Assembly: GCA_023410475.1 (NCBI GenBank)
Contig: JAEYPS010000012.1
Span: 1-64,000 of the forward strand
From: Bacillota bacterium
GTDB lineage: Bacteria; Bacillota; Clostridia; Christensenellales; SZUA-584
Length of the DNA stretch: 64,000 bases
Reading direction: 5' to 3'
Below, piece after piece: positions 40,828 through 49,636 of the stretch (its first letter is position 1; every line of letters begins with the position of its first letter). A program made the position numbers and the translations under genes. The notes under the pieces were generated by a model that was not told where the DNA came from, made no database searches, and was given only the letters and a program-made list of their open reading frames with translations.

Positions 40828-41388
40828 TTATTCGCTCCAGAGCGCCTCGCATCCGGTAGACACTCCGAGAGCGCCCGCCGAGAGAGCTTCTATGACCTGG
40901 TTTTTGTGGGTTATGAGCCCGCCCGCGATAACGGGAGTATCTATATCCTGAGTAAACCGCCGTATAACATCGGGTATGACGCCGGGCATAAGCTCGACCA
41001 TGGACGGCCTTGTGTTTTTTACTGCTTTAATTGCGTTGTCGTATGAAGCGCTGTCAACCATGAAAAAGCGCTGTATGCAAAACACTCCCTGCTCTCGCGC
41101 GTATTTAATAATGCCGCTCTTTGTGCTTATTATTCCGCTGGGAGCAATCCTGTTTCTGACATAATCGAGCGCCCTTGTGTTTCCCGCGAGACCGTCTATC
41201 AGGTCCATGTGCAAAAACACGTTTCTGCCCGAATCCAGCGCCATAGAAACGTATTCCTTTGCTGAGAAGATATCCGTGCCCAGCAAAAACACCGTTGGAA
41301 CGAGCTTAAGCGCCCGCTCAAGAGCCTGTCTGCTCTGTACAGCGGCGATGACCGGGCTGTCGCTAATAGCTTCGGTATACGCGTGCAT
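40828..41388 (-). CDS. glpP: Glycerol-3-phosphate responsive antiterminator GlpP
   Basis: A 186-residue TIM-barrel-like RNA-binding regulator; with glycerol 3-phosphate it lets transcription pass a leader terminator. The family segments NVFLHMDLIDGLAGN, YVRNRIAPSGIISTK, SMVELMPGVIPDVIRR and TPVIAGGLITHKNQVIEALSAGA are all present. AAGGAGG precedes the start. It is alone and 23 kb from the glycerol-3-phosphate dehydrogenase-type operon (17341-20356), whose leader hairpin is its likely target. Confidence 0.94.
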   Translation of the reverse strand: MHAYTEAISDSPVIAAVQSRQALERALKLVPTVFLLGTDIFSAKEYVSMALDSGRNVFLHMDLIDGLAGNTRALDYVRNRIAPSGIISTKSGIIKYAREQGVFCIQRFFMVDSASYDNAIKAVKNTRPSMVELMPGVIPDVIRRFTQDIDTPVIAGGLITHKNQVIEALSAGALGVSTGCEALWSE

Positions 41389-41529
41389 ACTGCCTCCTTA
41401 TGCGTTGCTCTATTATAACACGCGCTAGGCGTATTTACAAAATAAATGCAGGATGCTATGATTAACAGGTAGTGTAATTTTAGGTCATTCGAACTCTATG
41501 TTTTTTTCTGTGTTGACGAGAGGTGTTTT

Positions 41530-42447
41530 ATGAGGTTTGAATTCACTTACCCGTCGAAGGACGGAGGCGTGATACATGCCTACCGGTGGGACGCGCAAAG
41601 CCCAAAGGCTGTGGTGCAGATAGCGCACGGTGCAGTGGAGCATGCTCTAAGATATGACGATTTCGCCAAAGCGCTCGCAAAAGAAGGGTTTACGGTATAC
41701 GCTGCCGACCACCGCGGGCACGGAAAAACCGCGGGCGTTCCCGAAAACGTCGCGTACTTTTCGGACAGCAAGGGCGGTTTTGACCTCGCGGTAGAGGACA
41801 TGCGCGCGCTTACCGGGATAATAAAAGAAGAAAACGCTCTCCCCGTATTTCTGCTGGGGCACAGCATGGGCTCGCTGCTCTCGCGCGTCTACGCTTCAAG
41901 GTATGGCGGGGAGCTATCCGGGCTTGTGCTTACAGGCACGGGCAGGGCGAACCCCGCGCTCATATCTCTCGTAAGGCTCATTGCCCGGCTTCAGATGAAG
42001 ATCTGGGGCAGAAGGCACAAAACGCCGTTTTTGCACTCTCTTGTGTTCGGAACGCTTAATAAGCCTTTCAAAAGCGAGGGCGAAAGCGCGTTTATCAGTG
42101 CAGACGCCGAGGTGGTAAAGGCGTACAGAGAGGACGAATATTGCGGCAACACCTCGACTGCGGAGTTCGTTTATGAGCTGCTTGGCGGGACGAGGGCGGC
42201 GTTTCGCGAGGAGACGTTTGAGAACTGCCCGAAAGGGCTTCCCATATTTGTAGGCTCGGGCGAGTTTGATACTATGGGCGGCAAGAACCTGAGCGGCGCA
42301 AAGAAGGACGTGGAGTGCTACAAAAAGGCAGGCGTTACCGATCTGGAATTCCAAGTATATAAGGGAATGCGCCATGAGATATTGAACGAGAAACAAAAGC
42401 AGAGCGTTTATGATGATATAATCGGTTGGCTGTCCAAAAGAGTATGA
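41530..42447 (+). CDS. Alpha/beta hydrolase, monoglyceride-lipase-like
   Basis: A 305-residue serine hydrolase of the Hydrolase_4 / lysophospholipase group. The nucleophile elbow GHSMGSLLS, the oxyanion-side HGAVEH and the closing ADHRGHG and MRHEILNE (catalytic His) segments are present. AGAGGTG precedes the start. Substrate probably a monoacylglycerol or lysophospholipid ester. It is transcribed toward the rsbV-like gene, but the gap of 77 bases includes a small hairpin. Confidence 0.88.
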   Translation: MRFEFTYPSKDGGVIHAYRWDAQSPKAVVQIAHGAVEHALRYDDFAKALAKEGFTVYAADHRGHGKTAGVPENVAYFSDSKGGFDLAVEDMRALTGIIKEENALPVFLLGHSMGSLLSRVYASRYGGELSGLVLTGTGRANPALISLVRLIARLQMKIWGRRHKTPFLHSLVFGTLNKPFKSEGESAFISADAEVVKAYREDEYCGNTSTAEFVYELLGGTRAAFREETFENCPKGLPIFVGSGEFDTMGGKNLSGAKKDVECYKKAGVTDLEFQVYKGMRHEILNEKQKQSVYDDIIGWLSKRV

Positions 42448-42524
42448 TATTCGGACAGAGTGCACACTGTCTTATTACTGCCCCTGATCAGAGCTTGCGG
42501 GGCGATTTACAGGAGGATTGGGTT

Positions 42525-42845
42525 ATGCTTTTAGATTCAAAATATGACGAGAGCCGTGACAGATGGGAGGTTCAGCTTTACGGGGAAGTGGACATATACA
42601 ACGCCGACAATTTAAAGAGCGAGCTTCACGCCCTGATCGAGGAAAAGAAGGCGGATTTAGTGCTTAACTGCGCAAGCCTAAAATACATTGATTCAACAGG
42701 GCTCGGCGTCCTCGTCAGCGCCCTTAAAAAGGTAAGGGAAGCTGACAGGCAGATAAGCATAATAAACCTTAAACCATATATAGCTAAGATATTTACGCTT
42801 ACCGGGCTTAACAAAATATTCGAGATAGAGGTGAGCGGGCAGTGA
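42525..42845 (+). CDS. rsbV: Anti-anti-sigma factor, STAS domain (RsbV/SpoIIAA-like)
   Basis: A 106-residue STAS-domain protein. It sequesters the anti-sigma factor when unphosphorylated. The conserved phospho-Ser site is in LKYIDSTGLGVLV. The start at 42525 (MLLDSKYDES) follows AGGAGG; the frame upstream overlaps the hydrolase gene. Order STAS, ATPase, sigma factor matches the rsbV-rsbW-sigB operon. It overlaps the next gene by four bases. Confidence 0.92.
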   Translation: MLLDSKYDESRDRWEVQLYGEVDIYNADNLKSELHALIEEKKADLVLNCASLKYIDSTGLGVLVSALKKVREADRQISIINLKPYIAKIFTLTGLNKIFEIEVSGQ

Positions 42846-43216
42846 ACGACGTGATAAAGCTTGATTTTCCCGCGAAGCCGGATTATATACTCGCTATAAG
42901 GCTTGCCGTATCGGCAGTCGCCGAGCGCGCGGGGTTTTGCGTTGAAGACATCGAAGATATAAAGGTAGCGACCGCGGAAGGCTGCATGCTGCTTCTTTCA
43001 GGAGAGCCTGATTCCGTTTTGATAAGCATAACGGTAAAAGACGGCCTCAAGATAGATATTTCCTGTGAAGGGCGCAAGGCAGAAGCCTCAAAGGACGAAA
43101 CGACGGAACTTTCACGCTGCCTTCTTGAGGCTCTTGTCGACAGATGTGATTTTGTGCCGGCACAGGCAGCAGGCGACGAAGGAATCGAAAAGATAAGCTT
43201 TTATAAGAAGCTGTGA
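42842..43216 (+). CDS. Degenerate RsbW-like anti-sigma protein
   Basis: A 124-residue GHKL-fold protein in the rsbW position. The helix normally bearing the catalytic Asn (E-A-x-x-N) reads VATAEGCMLLLSGEPD, so the Asn is lost; the DNGxG ATP-lid motif is also missing (GLKIDISCEGRKAEAS). It is shorter than RsbW (about 160). A GTG at 42842 is the start, coupled with the previous gene. It may still bind the sigma factor but should not phosphorylate its partner. Could also be a diverged paralogue with another binding role. Confidence 0.72.
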   Translation: MNDVIKLDFPAKPDYILAIRLAVSAVAERAGFCVEDIEDIKVATAEGCMLLLSGEPDSVLISITVKDGLKIDISCEGRKAEASKDETTELSRCLLEALVDRCDFVPAQAAGDEGIEKISFYKKL

Positions 43217-43282
43217 CAAATAGCAGCCTCGAAAAGAAAGGCCTTTACGGGGAGCGTAACAGTACGGTATTAGGGGACAAGC

Positions 43283-44026
43283 ATGTGCAGTCAGTATGAA
43301 CAGATGACCGAACAGGACCTTTTTGAGCGGTATGATCAGAGCAAGGACGAAGCGCTGAGAGATCATATTCTTCGGAAGTACCTGTACGTGGCCGAGATAG
43401 TCGCCAAAAAATTCATGAACAGAGGCGTGGAGTATGACGACCTGTTTCAGGTGGCTTCTCTCGCGCTTGTCAAAGCAGTGGACAGATATGAGCTTTCAAG
43501 GGGCGTAAAGTTTATAAGCTTTGCCACTCCTACGCTTGTAGGGGAGATAAAGAACTATTTCAGGGACAAGACCCGGATGATAAGGATATCAAGGCGTGAC
43601 AGCGAGCTTATCCGAAAGCTAGATGAAACAAAGCAGTGCCTGACAGGTGAGCTTGGGCGCAGCGCCTCGCCGGAGGAGATAGCGCAAAGGCTCGACATCT
43701 CGGTGGAGCGTGTGCTCGAGCTTATGGAGACCCAGTCGGCGGCATATGCGGCATCGCTTGACAGCTATATAACCATCAACGAAGACTTAAAGCTGATACG
43801 ACTGCTTGGAAGCACGGACGATGAGTACGAGAAGATAGAAGACAGAGACTTTTTAAAGCAATGCATATCGCAGCTTGGCGACATCGAGAGGCGGCTTATA
43901 CAGGAAAGATTTGAGGAAGGAAAGAGCCAGAGAGAGGTTGCCGCGACGCTGGGAGTTTCCCAAATGTACATCTCGCGGGTAGAGCGCAAAATATTGTTAA
44001 AGTTCCGGAATTACTATCAGAAATAA
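43283..44026 (+). CDS. RNA polymerase sigma factor, SigB/SigF family
   Basis: A 247-residue alternative sigma factor. Region 2 has NRGVEYDDLFQVASLALVKAVDRYELSRGVKF; a GEIKNYFRDKTRMIRISRR linker is SigB-like; region 3 has LGRSASPEEIAQRLDISVERV; region 4 has IQERFEEGKSQREVAATLGVSQMYISRVERK. It is closer to SigB than to SigF in the FRDKT stretch. GGGGA precedes the start. Lies in the partner-switch operon with rsbV-like and two ATPase genes. Confidence 0.92.
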   Translation: MCSQYEQMTEQDLFERYDQSKDEALRDHILRKYLYVAEIVAKKFMNRGVEYDDLFQVASLALVKAVDRYELSRGVKFISFATPTLVGEIKNYFRDKTRMIRISRRDSELIRKLDETKQCLTGELGRSASPEEIAQRLDISVERVLELMETQSAAYAASLDSYITINEDLKLIRLLGSTDDEYEKIEDRDFLKQCISQLGDIERRLIQERFEEGKSQREVAATLGVSQMYISRVERKILLKFRNYYQK

Positions 44027-44127
44027 GTTTAAAAATACGGCGGGCGGGTTATATAAATACTGTAGAGCGCGAGCACCGAGCACAACGGCCCGTTGCTGCG
44101 ACTTTTGAGCACTTCGGTATTGAATAG

Positions 44128-44532
44128 ATGAAAGATTACATTGAAAAAAATGTGTTAACAGCAATAGATGACATAAGGCCGTCCGTAAAAAGCGTGCTCA
44201 GCTGCATAGAGAAAAAAATGCCGCTGAGCGACGAACGAAGATACGAGATTGAGCTTGTGTTAAACGAGCTTCTCGTAAACAGTTTCAGGCACGCGAATCC
44301 TTCTTGCCAAGAGCCGGTTGTGCTCACAGCTGGGGTTGAGGACGGACGCCTTAAAATCTGCGTAACGGACAACGGAGAGGGTTTCGAGTACAGCAAAAGA
44401 CTTGGCGGAGCATCGGATTCTTCAGCGCTTTTTCGCGAATGCGGGAGGGGGCTGATGCTTGTCAAGGCGTTTTGTGAGGAGATAAGATATAACTTAAAAG
44501 GCAACAGCGTGGAGGTCGAAATTGCTTTATAA
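44128..44532 (+). CDS. Serine-kinase-type ATP-binding anti-sigma factor (HATPase_c_2)
   Basis: A 134-residue GHKL ATPase. All nucleotide motifs are intact: N-box ELVLNELLVNSFRHA, G1 DNGEGFEY and G2 GRGLMLVK. So this is the likely active anti-sigma kinase of the cluster, in place of the degenerate protein at 42842. The start at 44128 has no obvious ribosome binding site. A terminator 32 bases after the stop closes the group. Whether it targets the upstream sigma factor is inferred from position. Confidence 0.85.
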   Translation: MKDYIEKNVLTAIDDIRPSVKSVLSCIEKKMPLSDERRYEIELVLNELLVNSFRHANPSCQEPVVLTAGVEDGRLKICVTDNGEGFEYSKRLGGASDSSALFRECGRGLMLVKAFCEEIRYNLKGNSVEVEIAL

Positions 44533-44563
44533 CCTCTGCGCGAATGTTTTATAGGTTTTTTAT

Positions 44564-44588
44564 CTCCTTTTTAAAGGAGTTTTTTTTT
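44564..44588 (+). terminator. Terminator of the sigma-factor cluster
   Basis: CTCCTTT, TT, AAAGGAG followed by nine Ts. Confidence 0.88.
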
Positions 44589-44633
44589 GCACGGAGAAGT
44601 ACTTATGTACAGTATTGGAAGGATAGATAGCTG

Positions 44634-45884
44634 ATGGCTTCAGGGCGATACAAAAGGGCGGGTTATTCCATGGCGTCAAAGACGCCCGTGAAAAGGCCTA
44701 AAAAAACACAAACGCGCAGAAAGCCCAGCTTAAAGTTTTTCGGGATAACAGGCGTATTTGCAGCCTCGGTCATAACACTGCTGGTGCTTCTTTTAAGCCC
44801 GCCTCCTACAGCGGCTGTAGAATTGGCAAGCACTGATTTTAACGCCTCCTACGATATGCTCATCGTGCGCGACGAAATGTCGTATCAGGCGGTGAATTAC
44901 GGCAAGACGCAATACATCGCGCGCGAAGGCGCGCATGTCGGCGAAGGAGAAGCCGTTGTAAAGGTCTATGAACTAGGATACAGCGACGAAACGCTGTCCG
45001 AGCTTTTGGACATACGCAAAAGGATACTCGATTACGAGACCGGAGTGAGCAGAGCGGGCGTTATAGACCCCTCTCTCGATGATATTAATTCGAGGATAGA
45101 CGCTAAAGCGAAGGAGATTCAAAGAGCGCTTGCCGAAGGGAGCCTCGGTGATCTTTTAGGGCTAGAGCTTGATATGGAGGCTCTGCTTAGCGAAAGGATG
45201 ACGTATCTTGGCAGCGTGGTCGTTCCCGACGACCAGCTGAGGCAATACCTTGCGCAGGAGAAGCAGCTTACAGACACGATAAACGGATGGAGCAGCGTTG
45301 TTAACGCCGAGATGAGCGGCATCGTCAGTTTTTACTTTGACGGCTATGAGTCGCTGATGGCAAAGGAAAACATCGGCTCCTTTACAAGAAAGGTGCTCGA
45401 GGAAGTCAGAGCCGGGAAAACGCTGCCCTTTGACAAAGGCAAGACTCACGTGCCTCTCTACCGTATAGTGTCTGAGGAAGAATGGTATGTAGTCTTTCTG
45501 TCCGAAAAAAGGGTGCCCGAATTATTTTTGGGGAACGTGTTTTCGATGGTTTTTGACGATTATCTCAACACACAGTACACCGGACGGGTTTTTAACATAC
45601 AGGAGCTTGAAAATAATGCCGGCTATGTGTATACTATACAGATTAAGGGCAGTATCGGCCCCTTGCTGGGCGGCAGAAGGGTGTCGGCAAGGCTTTATAC
45701 AAAGATAGAAGGTATGCGCATCCCTCGTTCGTGCCTTAAAACAGAAGACGGCATAACATATGTGGAGAGGATGTCGGGAGAATATGTACCGGTGCTCGTT
45801 ATAGGAAGTGACGCAGAATATGTATTTATACAGACTTACAAGGACCAGCCGTCGCTGACAGTGGGAGAGCTTTTAAAAAAGTAG
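44634..45884 (+). CDS. HlyD-like membrane protein upstream of yggS-sepF
   Basis: A 416-residue protein with a basic N-terminus (PKKTQTRRKPSLK), one membrane helix (about 37-55) and an extracytoplasmic part with lipoyl/barrel-sandwich features (QYIAREGAHVGEGEAVVKVYEL, FNIQELENNAGYVYTIQIKG), resembling HlyD-type adaptors but without a companion exporter gene. Clostridial genomes often carry such a protein before yggS and sepF. GGAAGGATAG precedes the start; an internal ATG at 44670 is also possible. Link to division is by neighbourhood only. Confidence 0.7.
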   Translation: MASGRYKRAGYSMASKTPVKRPKKTQTRRKPSLKFFGITGVFAASVITLLVLLLSPPPTAAVELASTDFNASYDMLIVRDEMSYQAVNYGKTQYIAREGAHVGEGEAVVKVYELGYSDETLSELLDIRKRILDYETGVSRAGVIDPSLDDINSRIDAKAKEIQRALAEGSLGDLLGLELDMEALLSERMTYLGSVVVPDDQLRQYLAQEKQLTDTINGWSSVVNAEMSGIVSFYFDGYESLMAKENIGSFTRKVLEEVRAGKTLPFDKGKTHVPLYRIVSEEEWYVVFLSEKRVPELFLGNVFSMVFDDYLNTQYTGRVFNIQELENNAGYVYTIQIKGSIGPLLGGRRVSARLYTKIEGMRIPRSCLKTEDGITYVERMSGEYVPVLVIGSDAEYVFIQTYKDQPSLTVGELLKK

Positions 45885-45911
45885 TTTATTTTTCGCGCAG
45901 GTTGTAATATA

Positions 45912-46595
45912 ATGCCAAGTATAAATGATAACATAAATAGTATTAAAGAAAGGATTGGTGTTTGCGCAAAAAAGTCGGGACGAAGCGAGAGCGACATAAC
46001 GATAATAGCGGTCAGCAAGACGGTAGACGCCGTCTCTGTTGAACAGGCCGCAAAGGCCGGCATCAGGGACTTTGGCGAGAACCGTGTGCAGGAGTATATG
46101 AAAAAGCGAGAAGCTTTGGATACCCCTGTGAATTGGCACATAATAGGGCCGCTGCAAAGCAACAAGGTTAAGTATATACTCAATGGAGTATTCTTGCTTC
46201 ACTCATTGGACAGGCTCTCTTTGGCGGGTGAGATTGAAAAACAGTGCGACAAAAAAGGCACGGATCTCTCCGCGCTAGTTCAGGTGAACATAGCAAAAGA
46301 GCCGACAAAATCAGGCGTTTTCGAAGAAGACCTTGAAAAATTTATGGAAGAGCTGTCTGTTTTGAGGAGGGTCCGCGTAAAAGGGCTGATGGCGATACCG
46401 CCAATAGCGCATAGCGCGGATGACAACAGACGATACTTTGTGAGGATGTATGAACTCTTCCGCAGGCTAAAAGGTTCTTATCCGGCGTTTGAATACCTGT
46501 CTATGGGCATGTCAGGCGACTTTGAAGCGGCAATTGAGGAAGGTTCGAATATGGTTAGGATTGGTACGGCCGTATTTGGAGCGAGGTCAAACTAA
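45912..46595 (+). CDS. yggS: Pyridoxal-phosphate homeostasis protein, YggS family
   Basis: A 227-residue PLP-binding TIM-barrel protein. The Lys that binds PLP is in ITIIAVSKTVDAVSVEQA; FGENRVQEYMKKREAL and WHIIGPLQSNKVKYIL are family signatures; MSGDFEAAIEEGSNMVRIGTAVFG closes the barrel. A gene in the division cluster in many Gram-positive bacteria (with sepF). No strong ribosome binding site before the start. Confidence 0.95.
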   Translation: MPSINDNINSIKERIGVCAKKSGRSESDITIIAVSKTVDAVSVEQAAKAGIRDFGENRVQEYMKKREALDTPVNWHIIGPLQSNKVKYILNGVFLLHSLDRLSLAGEIEKQCDKKGTDLSALVQVNIAKEPTKSGVFEEDLEKFMEELSVLRRVRVKGLMAIPPIAHSADDNRRYFVRMYELFRRLKGSYPAFEYLSMGMSGDFEAAIEEGSNMVRIGTAVFGARSN

Positions 46596-46615
46596 ATTTT
46601 TAGGGGGTTTACAAC

Positions 46616-47080
46616 ATGGCGAGAGGTATCTTTAACCGTATTCTGGATGCGGTCGGCCTCGAAGAGGAAGAGTACCAAGAAGATGAGATGATGATGGACG
46701 AGGAAGAGAATTTCTACGAAGATGAGTATGAGGAAGAGGAGCAAAGACTTCCGAAAAGAAAGCAGGGAAAAGTTGTAGGGCTGCCAAATCCCGCGAACAA
46801 GATGCGGATGCTCGTTTTCCAGCCTTCGAGTTACGAAGAAGCGGAATGCATTATCGACAACTTAAAGGCCAGAAAGCCGGTTATTATGAATCTTGACGAG
46901 CTTGAGATAGAGCTCGGGCAGAGGATACTCGACTTTGTCGGCGGAGCGGTATACTCGCTTAACGGCGATATCAAGAAGGTAGCGAGAAGCATATTCGTAG
47001 TTGCTCCTTCCAACGTCGATGTTTCCCAGAACATAGCCGAACGCAGCGGCAGGGAAGGCTATAGACGTTTTACCGATTAA
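46616..47080 (+). CDS. sepF: Cell division protein SepF
   Basis: A 154-residue protein that anchors FtsZ to the membrane. An N-terminal amphipathic helix (ARGIFNRILDAVGL) is followed by an acidic linker (about 20-45) and the DUF552 domain: MRMLVFQPSSYEEAECIIDNLKARKPVIMNLDELEIELGQRILDFV. GGGGG precedes the start. Gene order yggS-sepF-divIVA is conserved. Confidence 0.95.
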   Translation: MARGIFNRILDAVGLEEEEYQEDEMMMDEEENFYEDEYEEEEQRLPKRKQGKVVGLPNPANKMRMLVFQPSSYEEAECIIDNLKARKPVIMNLDELEIELGQRILDFVGGAVYSLNGDIKKVARSIFVVAPSNVDVSQNIAERSGREGYRRFTD

Positions 47081-47219
47081 CGCCCGGAACTTGTAGGGTT
47101 TGGGTTTGATTTGCGCTTAGCATGCCCCGCTGTGACGGGGCATGCGGCGTATAGTTTATATGCCAGCGGAGATATTAAGACCGTATCGTTTATCTTCCGC
47201 CGGGGAAAGGGGAATCACC

Positions 47220-48143
47220 GTGTCTTTAACAGTAAAGGATATATTGGAGAAGACGTTTAATAGATCTTTCAGAGGTTACGACGAAAACGAGGTAGATAAG
47301 TTCTTAGATCAGATAATCGACGAACTCAAGGCGCTGCAAAACGACAACGCCGCTTTGAAAGAGGCGCTTGACGCGGAAGCCGAGCGCGCGAGAAAGATAA
47401 AGGATACCGAAGAGACGATAATGCACACGCTGGTAACGGCGCAGAAAAGCGCCGAGCGCATTTTAAGCGAAGCAGCGCGAAAAGCCGAGCTCATAATAGA
47501 CAATGCGCAAACGACCGCGAAACGTCGGTCTGAACAGACAACAAGAGATCTTAAAGAGGCGCAGAGCAAGCTCGAAGAGGTGAAACAAAGCGCGAGGGGC
47601 TTTGCAAGCAGCTTTGCAGAGATGATCAACAAAGAGGCTGCTTCCTTCGAAAAGATCTATCGCGGATATTTCGGCGATATGGACAGCGGAATCAGCCTTA
47701 AGGCGCTCGAAAAGATAGACGAAGACATAGCGAAGAGCCTTACAGGCATGTCTTCTGAAGAAGAGCCTTCCAAGCTCGAAAAGCCTGAGCCCGAAAAGCC
47801 TGAGCCTGAAAAGCCTGAGCCCGAAAAAACAAAGCCAAAAAAAGCAAAGGCTGTCGTTTCCGAGGATAATGAGCCGGATAGCCTGCTGGAATTTACCGAG
47901 ATAAACAAGGCGCTTAGTGAGATAGAAAACGGCGGCGAAGACGTTCTGCAGGACAGCTACGAAGAGGTGCCCAAGGAAACCGCGGGCGCAAAGGACAAAC
48001 CCAAACCGGCAGGATTCGAGCCTAAATATGATGATTATTCGTGGCTTTACGGCAGTGACGATAGTGACGACGCCGGTGTTTCGTTCAAGGATCCCAAAGA
48101 AAAAGAGGAGCTTGAGTCGCTAATAGACGATATAATTGAGTAA
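47220..48143 (+). CDS. divIVA: DivIVA domain-containing protein
   Basis: A 307-residue coiled-coil protein that marks curved membranes at poles and septa. The N-terminal SLTVKDILEKTFNRSFRGYDENEVDKFLDQ is the membrane-binding crossed-loop domain; coiled-coil runs to about 155. At about 185-200 a KPEPE repeat occurs three times (EKPEPEKPEPEKPEPEK type), then a charged tail with KAKAVV, DYSWLYGSDDSDD. The GTG at 47220 follows AGGGGAA; the longer frame has no support. Last gene of the yggS cluster. Confidence 0.93.
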   Translation: MSLTVKDILEKTFNRSFRGYDENEVDKFLDQIIDELKALQNDNAALKEALDAEAERARKIKDTEETIMHTLVTAQKSAERILSEAARKAELIIDNAQTTAKRRSEQTTRDLKEAQSKLEEVKQSARGFASSFAEMINKEAASFEKIYRGYFGDMDSGISLKALEKIDEDIAKSLTGMSSEEEPSKLEKPEPEKPEPEKPEPEKTKPKKAKAVVSEDNEPDSLLEFTEINKALSEIENGGEDVLQDSYEEVPKETAGAKDKPKPAGFEPKYDDYSWLYGSDDSDDAGVSFKDPKEKEELESLIDDIIE

Positions 48144-48270
48144 AGCGAAAAAACTTTTACTTGCAGATATCAACAGGGCAAAAGTATAAACACTGCTTAC
48201 TCCGGCTGCCCATTATGGGTGTTTTTGTTGTATCCGGCTAGCATGTAAGCAATTGCTATACAACATTCTC

Positions 48271-48290
48271 CCGGCAGACCGCCGGTTTTT
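48271..48290 (+). terminator. Terminator between divIVA and the glycosyltransferase
   Basis: CCGGC, AGACC loop, GCCGG then TTTTT. A second weaker CCCAT/ATGGG hairpin with TGTTTTTG lies at about 48208-48232. No gene was found in 48144-48440. Confidence 0.65.
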
Positions 48291-48369
48291 CGCAACAGAC
48301 ATAATCACTAACGTTTTAGGCCAGTCATAGTTACTTGCTTTTTATCATGCGGCTTAATAGATTGTAGGT

Positions 48370-48397
48370 TTGAAAAAAGCGCGCAATTTGCTATAAT
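48370..48397 (+). promoter_or_regulatory. Promoter of the surface glycan cassette
   Basis: TTGAAA at 48370-48375, 16-base spacer, TATAAT at 48392-48397. Predicted start near 48404. Confidence 0.7.
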
Positions 48398-48440
48398 GTA
48401 TCTTTGGAGCGCGGTAAGCGTATCAACGGAGGCTTTCCAT

Positions 48441-49622
48441 ATGAGTATTACTATCGGACAGTTTAATGAGTCCTTCCCGCCTATAGTTGACGGCGTTGCG
48501 AATGTTGTTATGAATTATGCGTTTTGGTTGAATAAGAAATACGGCAAGAGCTATGTGATAACGCCCAAGCACCCTGAAGCGTTGGACGATTATGGTTTTG
48601 AGGTGCTGCGCTACTCATCGATGAAGGTGCCCACAAGAAGCGAATACCGTTTCGGGCTTCCAAAGATGGACGGAGTGTTCTGGAAAGAACTCAAAAAGGT
48701 GCCATTCGATATAGTCCACGCGCACTGCCCTTTCGGTTCGGGGTTCGCGGCAAAAAGCATTGCTAAAAAGAGGGGCATACCATTTGTGGCTACATTTCAT
48801 TCAAAGTTCAGAGATGACTTTAAAGGGATGCTCAAGTCTGACATGCTGGTCGAAAGCATGCTTTTAAAAGTCGCGGCGTTTTATGAATCAGCCGATGAGG
48901 TATGGGTGGTAAACGAATCGTCCGTTGAGGAGCTCAGAGAGTACGGATTCCGAGGGGGCGTATATATCATGGAAAACGGCTGCGATATAGAAGTCAGATA
49001 CAGGTCTGACGAAGCCCTGAAAGAGATAAACAATGCGTTCAATCTCGACCCTGATATTCCTTTGTTTATGTATATAGGCCAGCACGTATGGCAGAAGAAC
49101 CTTAAAATGGTTATTGAAGCGCTCAAGATACTCAGCGACAAAGGCTGTAAGTATCAGATGCTATTCATCGGTGACGGGCCGAGACGTTCTGATATGCAGC
49201 GTATGATAGCAGAGCACGGACTGAGCGATCATGTCAGATTCGCGGGCAGGATACACGACAGGGACATGATAGCGAAGATATACTTGAGGAGCAGCGCGAT
49301 GCTGTTCCCCTCGCTCTACGATACGTCATCTCTCGTCCCGAGGGAGGCGGCAGCGTGCGGATGCCCCTCGGTGCTGGTAAAGGGGTCGAGCACCGCTGAA
49401 GGAATGACGGATGACAACGGGTTTCTTATTGAGAATAAAGCTGCGTCACTTGCCGAAACTGCCGAGTTTATCATAAACAACCCGGACAAAGCAAAGTATG
49501 TGGGTGAAAGCGCGAGGTCTACTATATTTCGAAGCTGGGAAGACGCCGTTTCTGTAGCGTATGAGCGGTATCTGTACCTTATCGATTTAAAAAAGTCAAT
49601 TATCGAGCGGCAGGCTGAATAA
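48441..49622 (+). CDS. Glycosyltransferase family 4
   Basis: A 393-residue GT-B-fold enzyme. NVVMNYAFWLNKKYGKSYVITP and HAHCPFGSGFAAKSIAKKRGIPFVATFHSK belong to the N-terminal domain; LRSSAMLFPSLYDTSSLVPREAAACGCPSVLVKGS carries the E-x7-E nucleotide-sugar motif. It is similar to diacylglycerol-glucosyltransferase-like enzymes (UGT/MgdA), but the acceptor cannot be determined. GGAGG lies nine bases before the ATG at 48441. It is followed by glf and a flippase-like gene. Confidence 0.9.
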   Translation: MSITIGQFNESFPPIVDGVANVVMNYAFWLNKKYGKSYVITPKHPEALDDYGFEVLRYSSMKVPTRSEYRFGLPKMDGVFWKELKKVPFDIVHAHCPFGSGFAAKSIAKKRGIPFVATFHSKFRDDFKGMLKSDMLVESMLLKVAAFYESADEVWVVNESSVEELREYGFRGGVYIMENGCDIEVRYRSDEALKEINNAFNLDPDIPLFMYIGQHVWQKNLKMVIEALKILSDKGCKYQMLFIGDGPRRSDMQRMIAEHGLSDHVRFAGRIHDRDMIAKIYLRSSAMLFPSLYDTSSLVPREAAACGCPSVLVKGSSTAEGMTDDNGFLIENKAASLAETAEFIINNPDKAKYVGESARSTIFRSWEDAVSVAYERYLYLIDLKKSIIERQAE

Positions 49623-49636
49623 AGCGAGGTAAGAGT

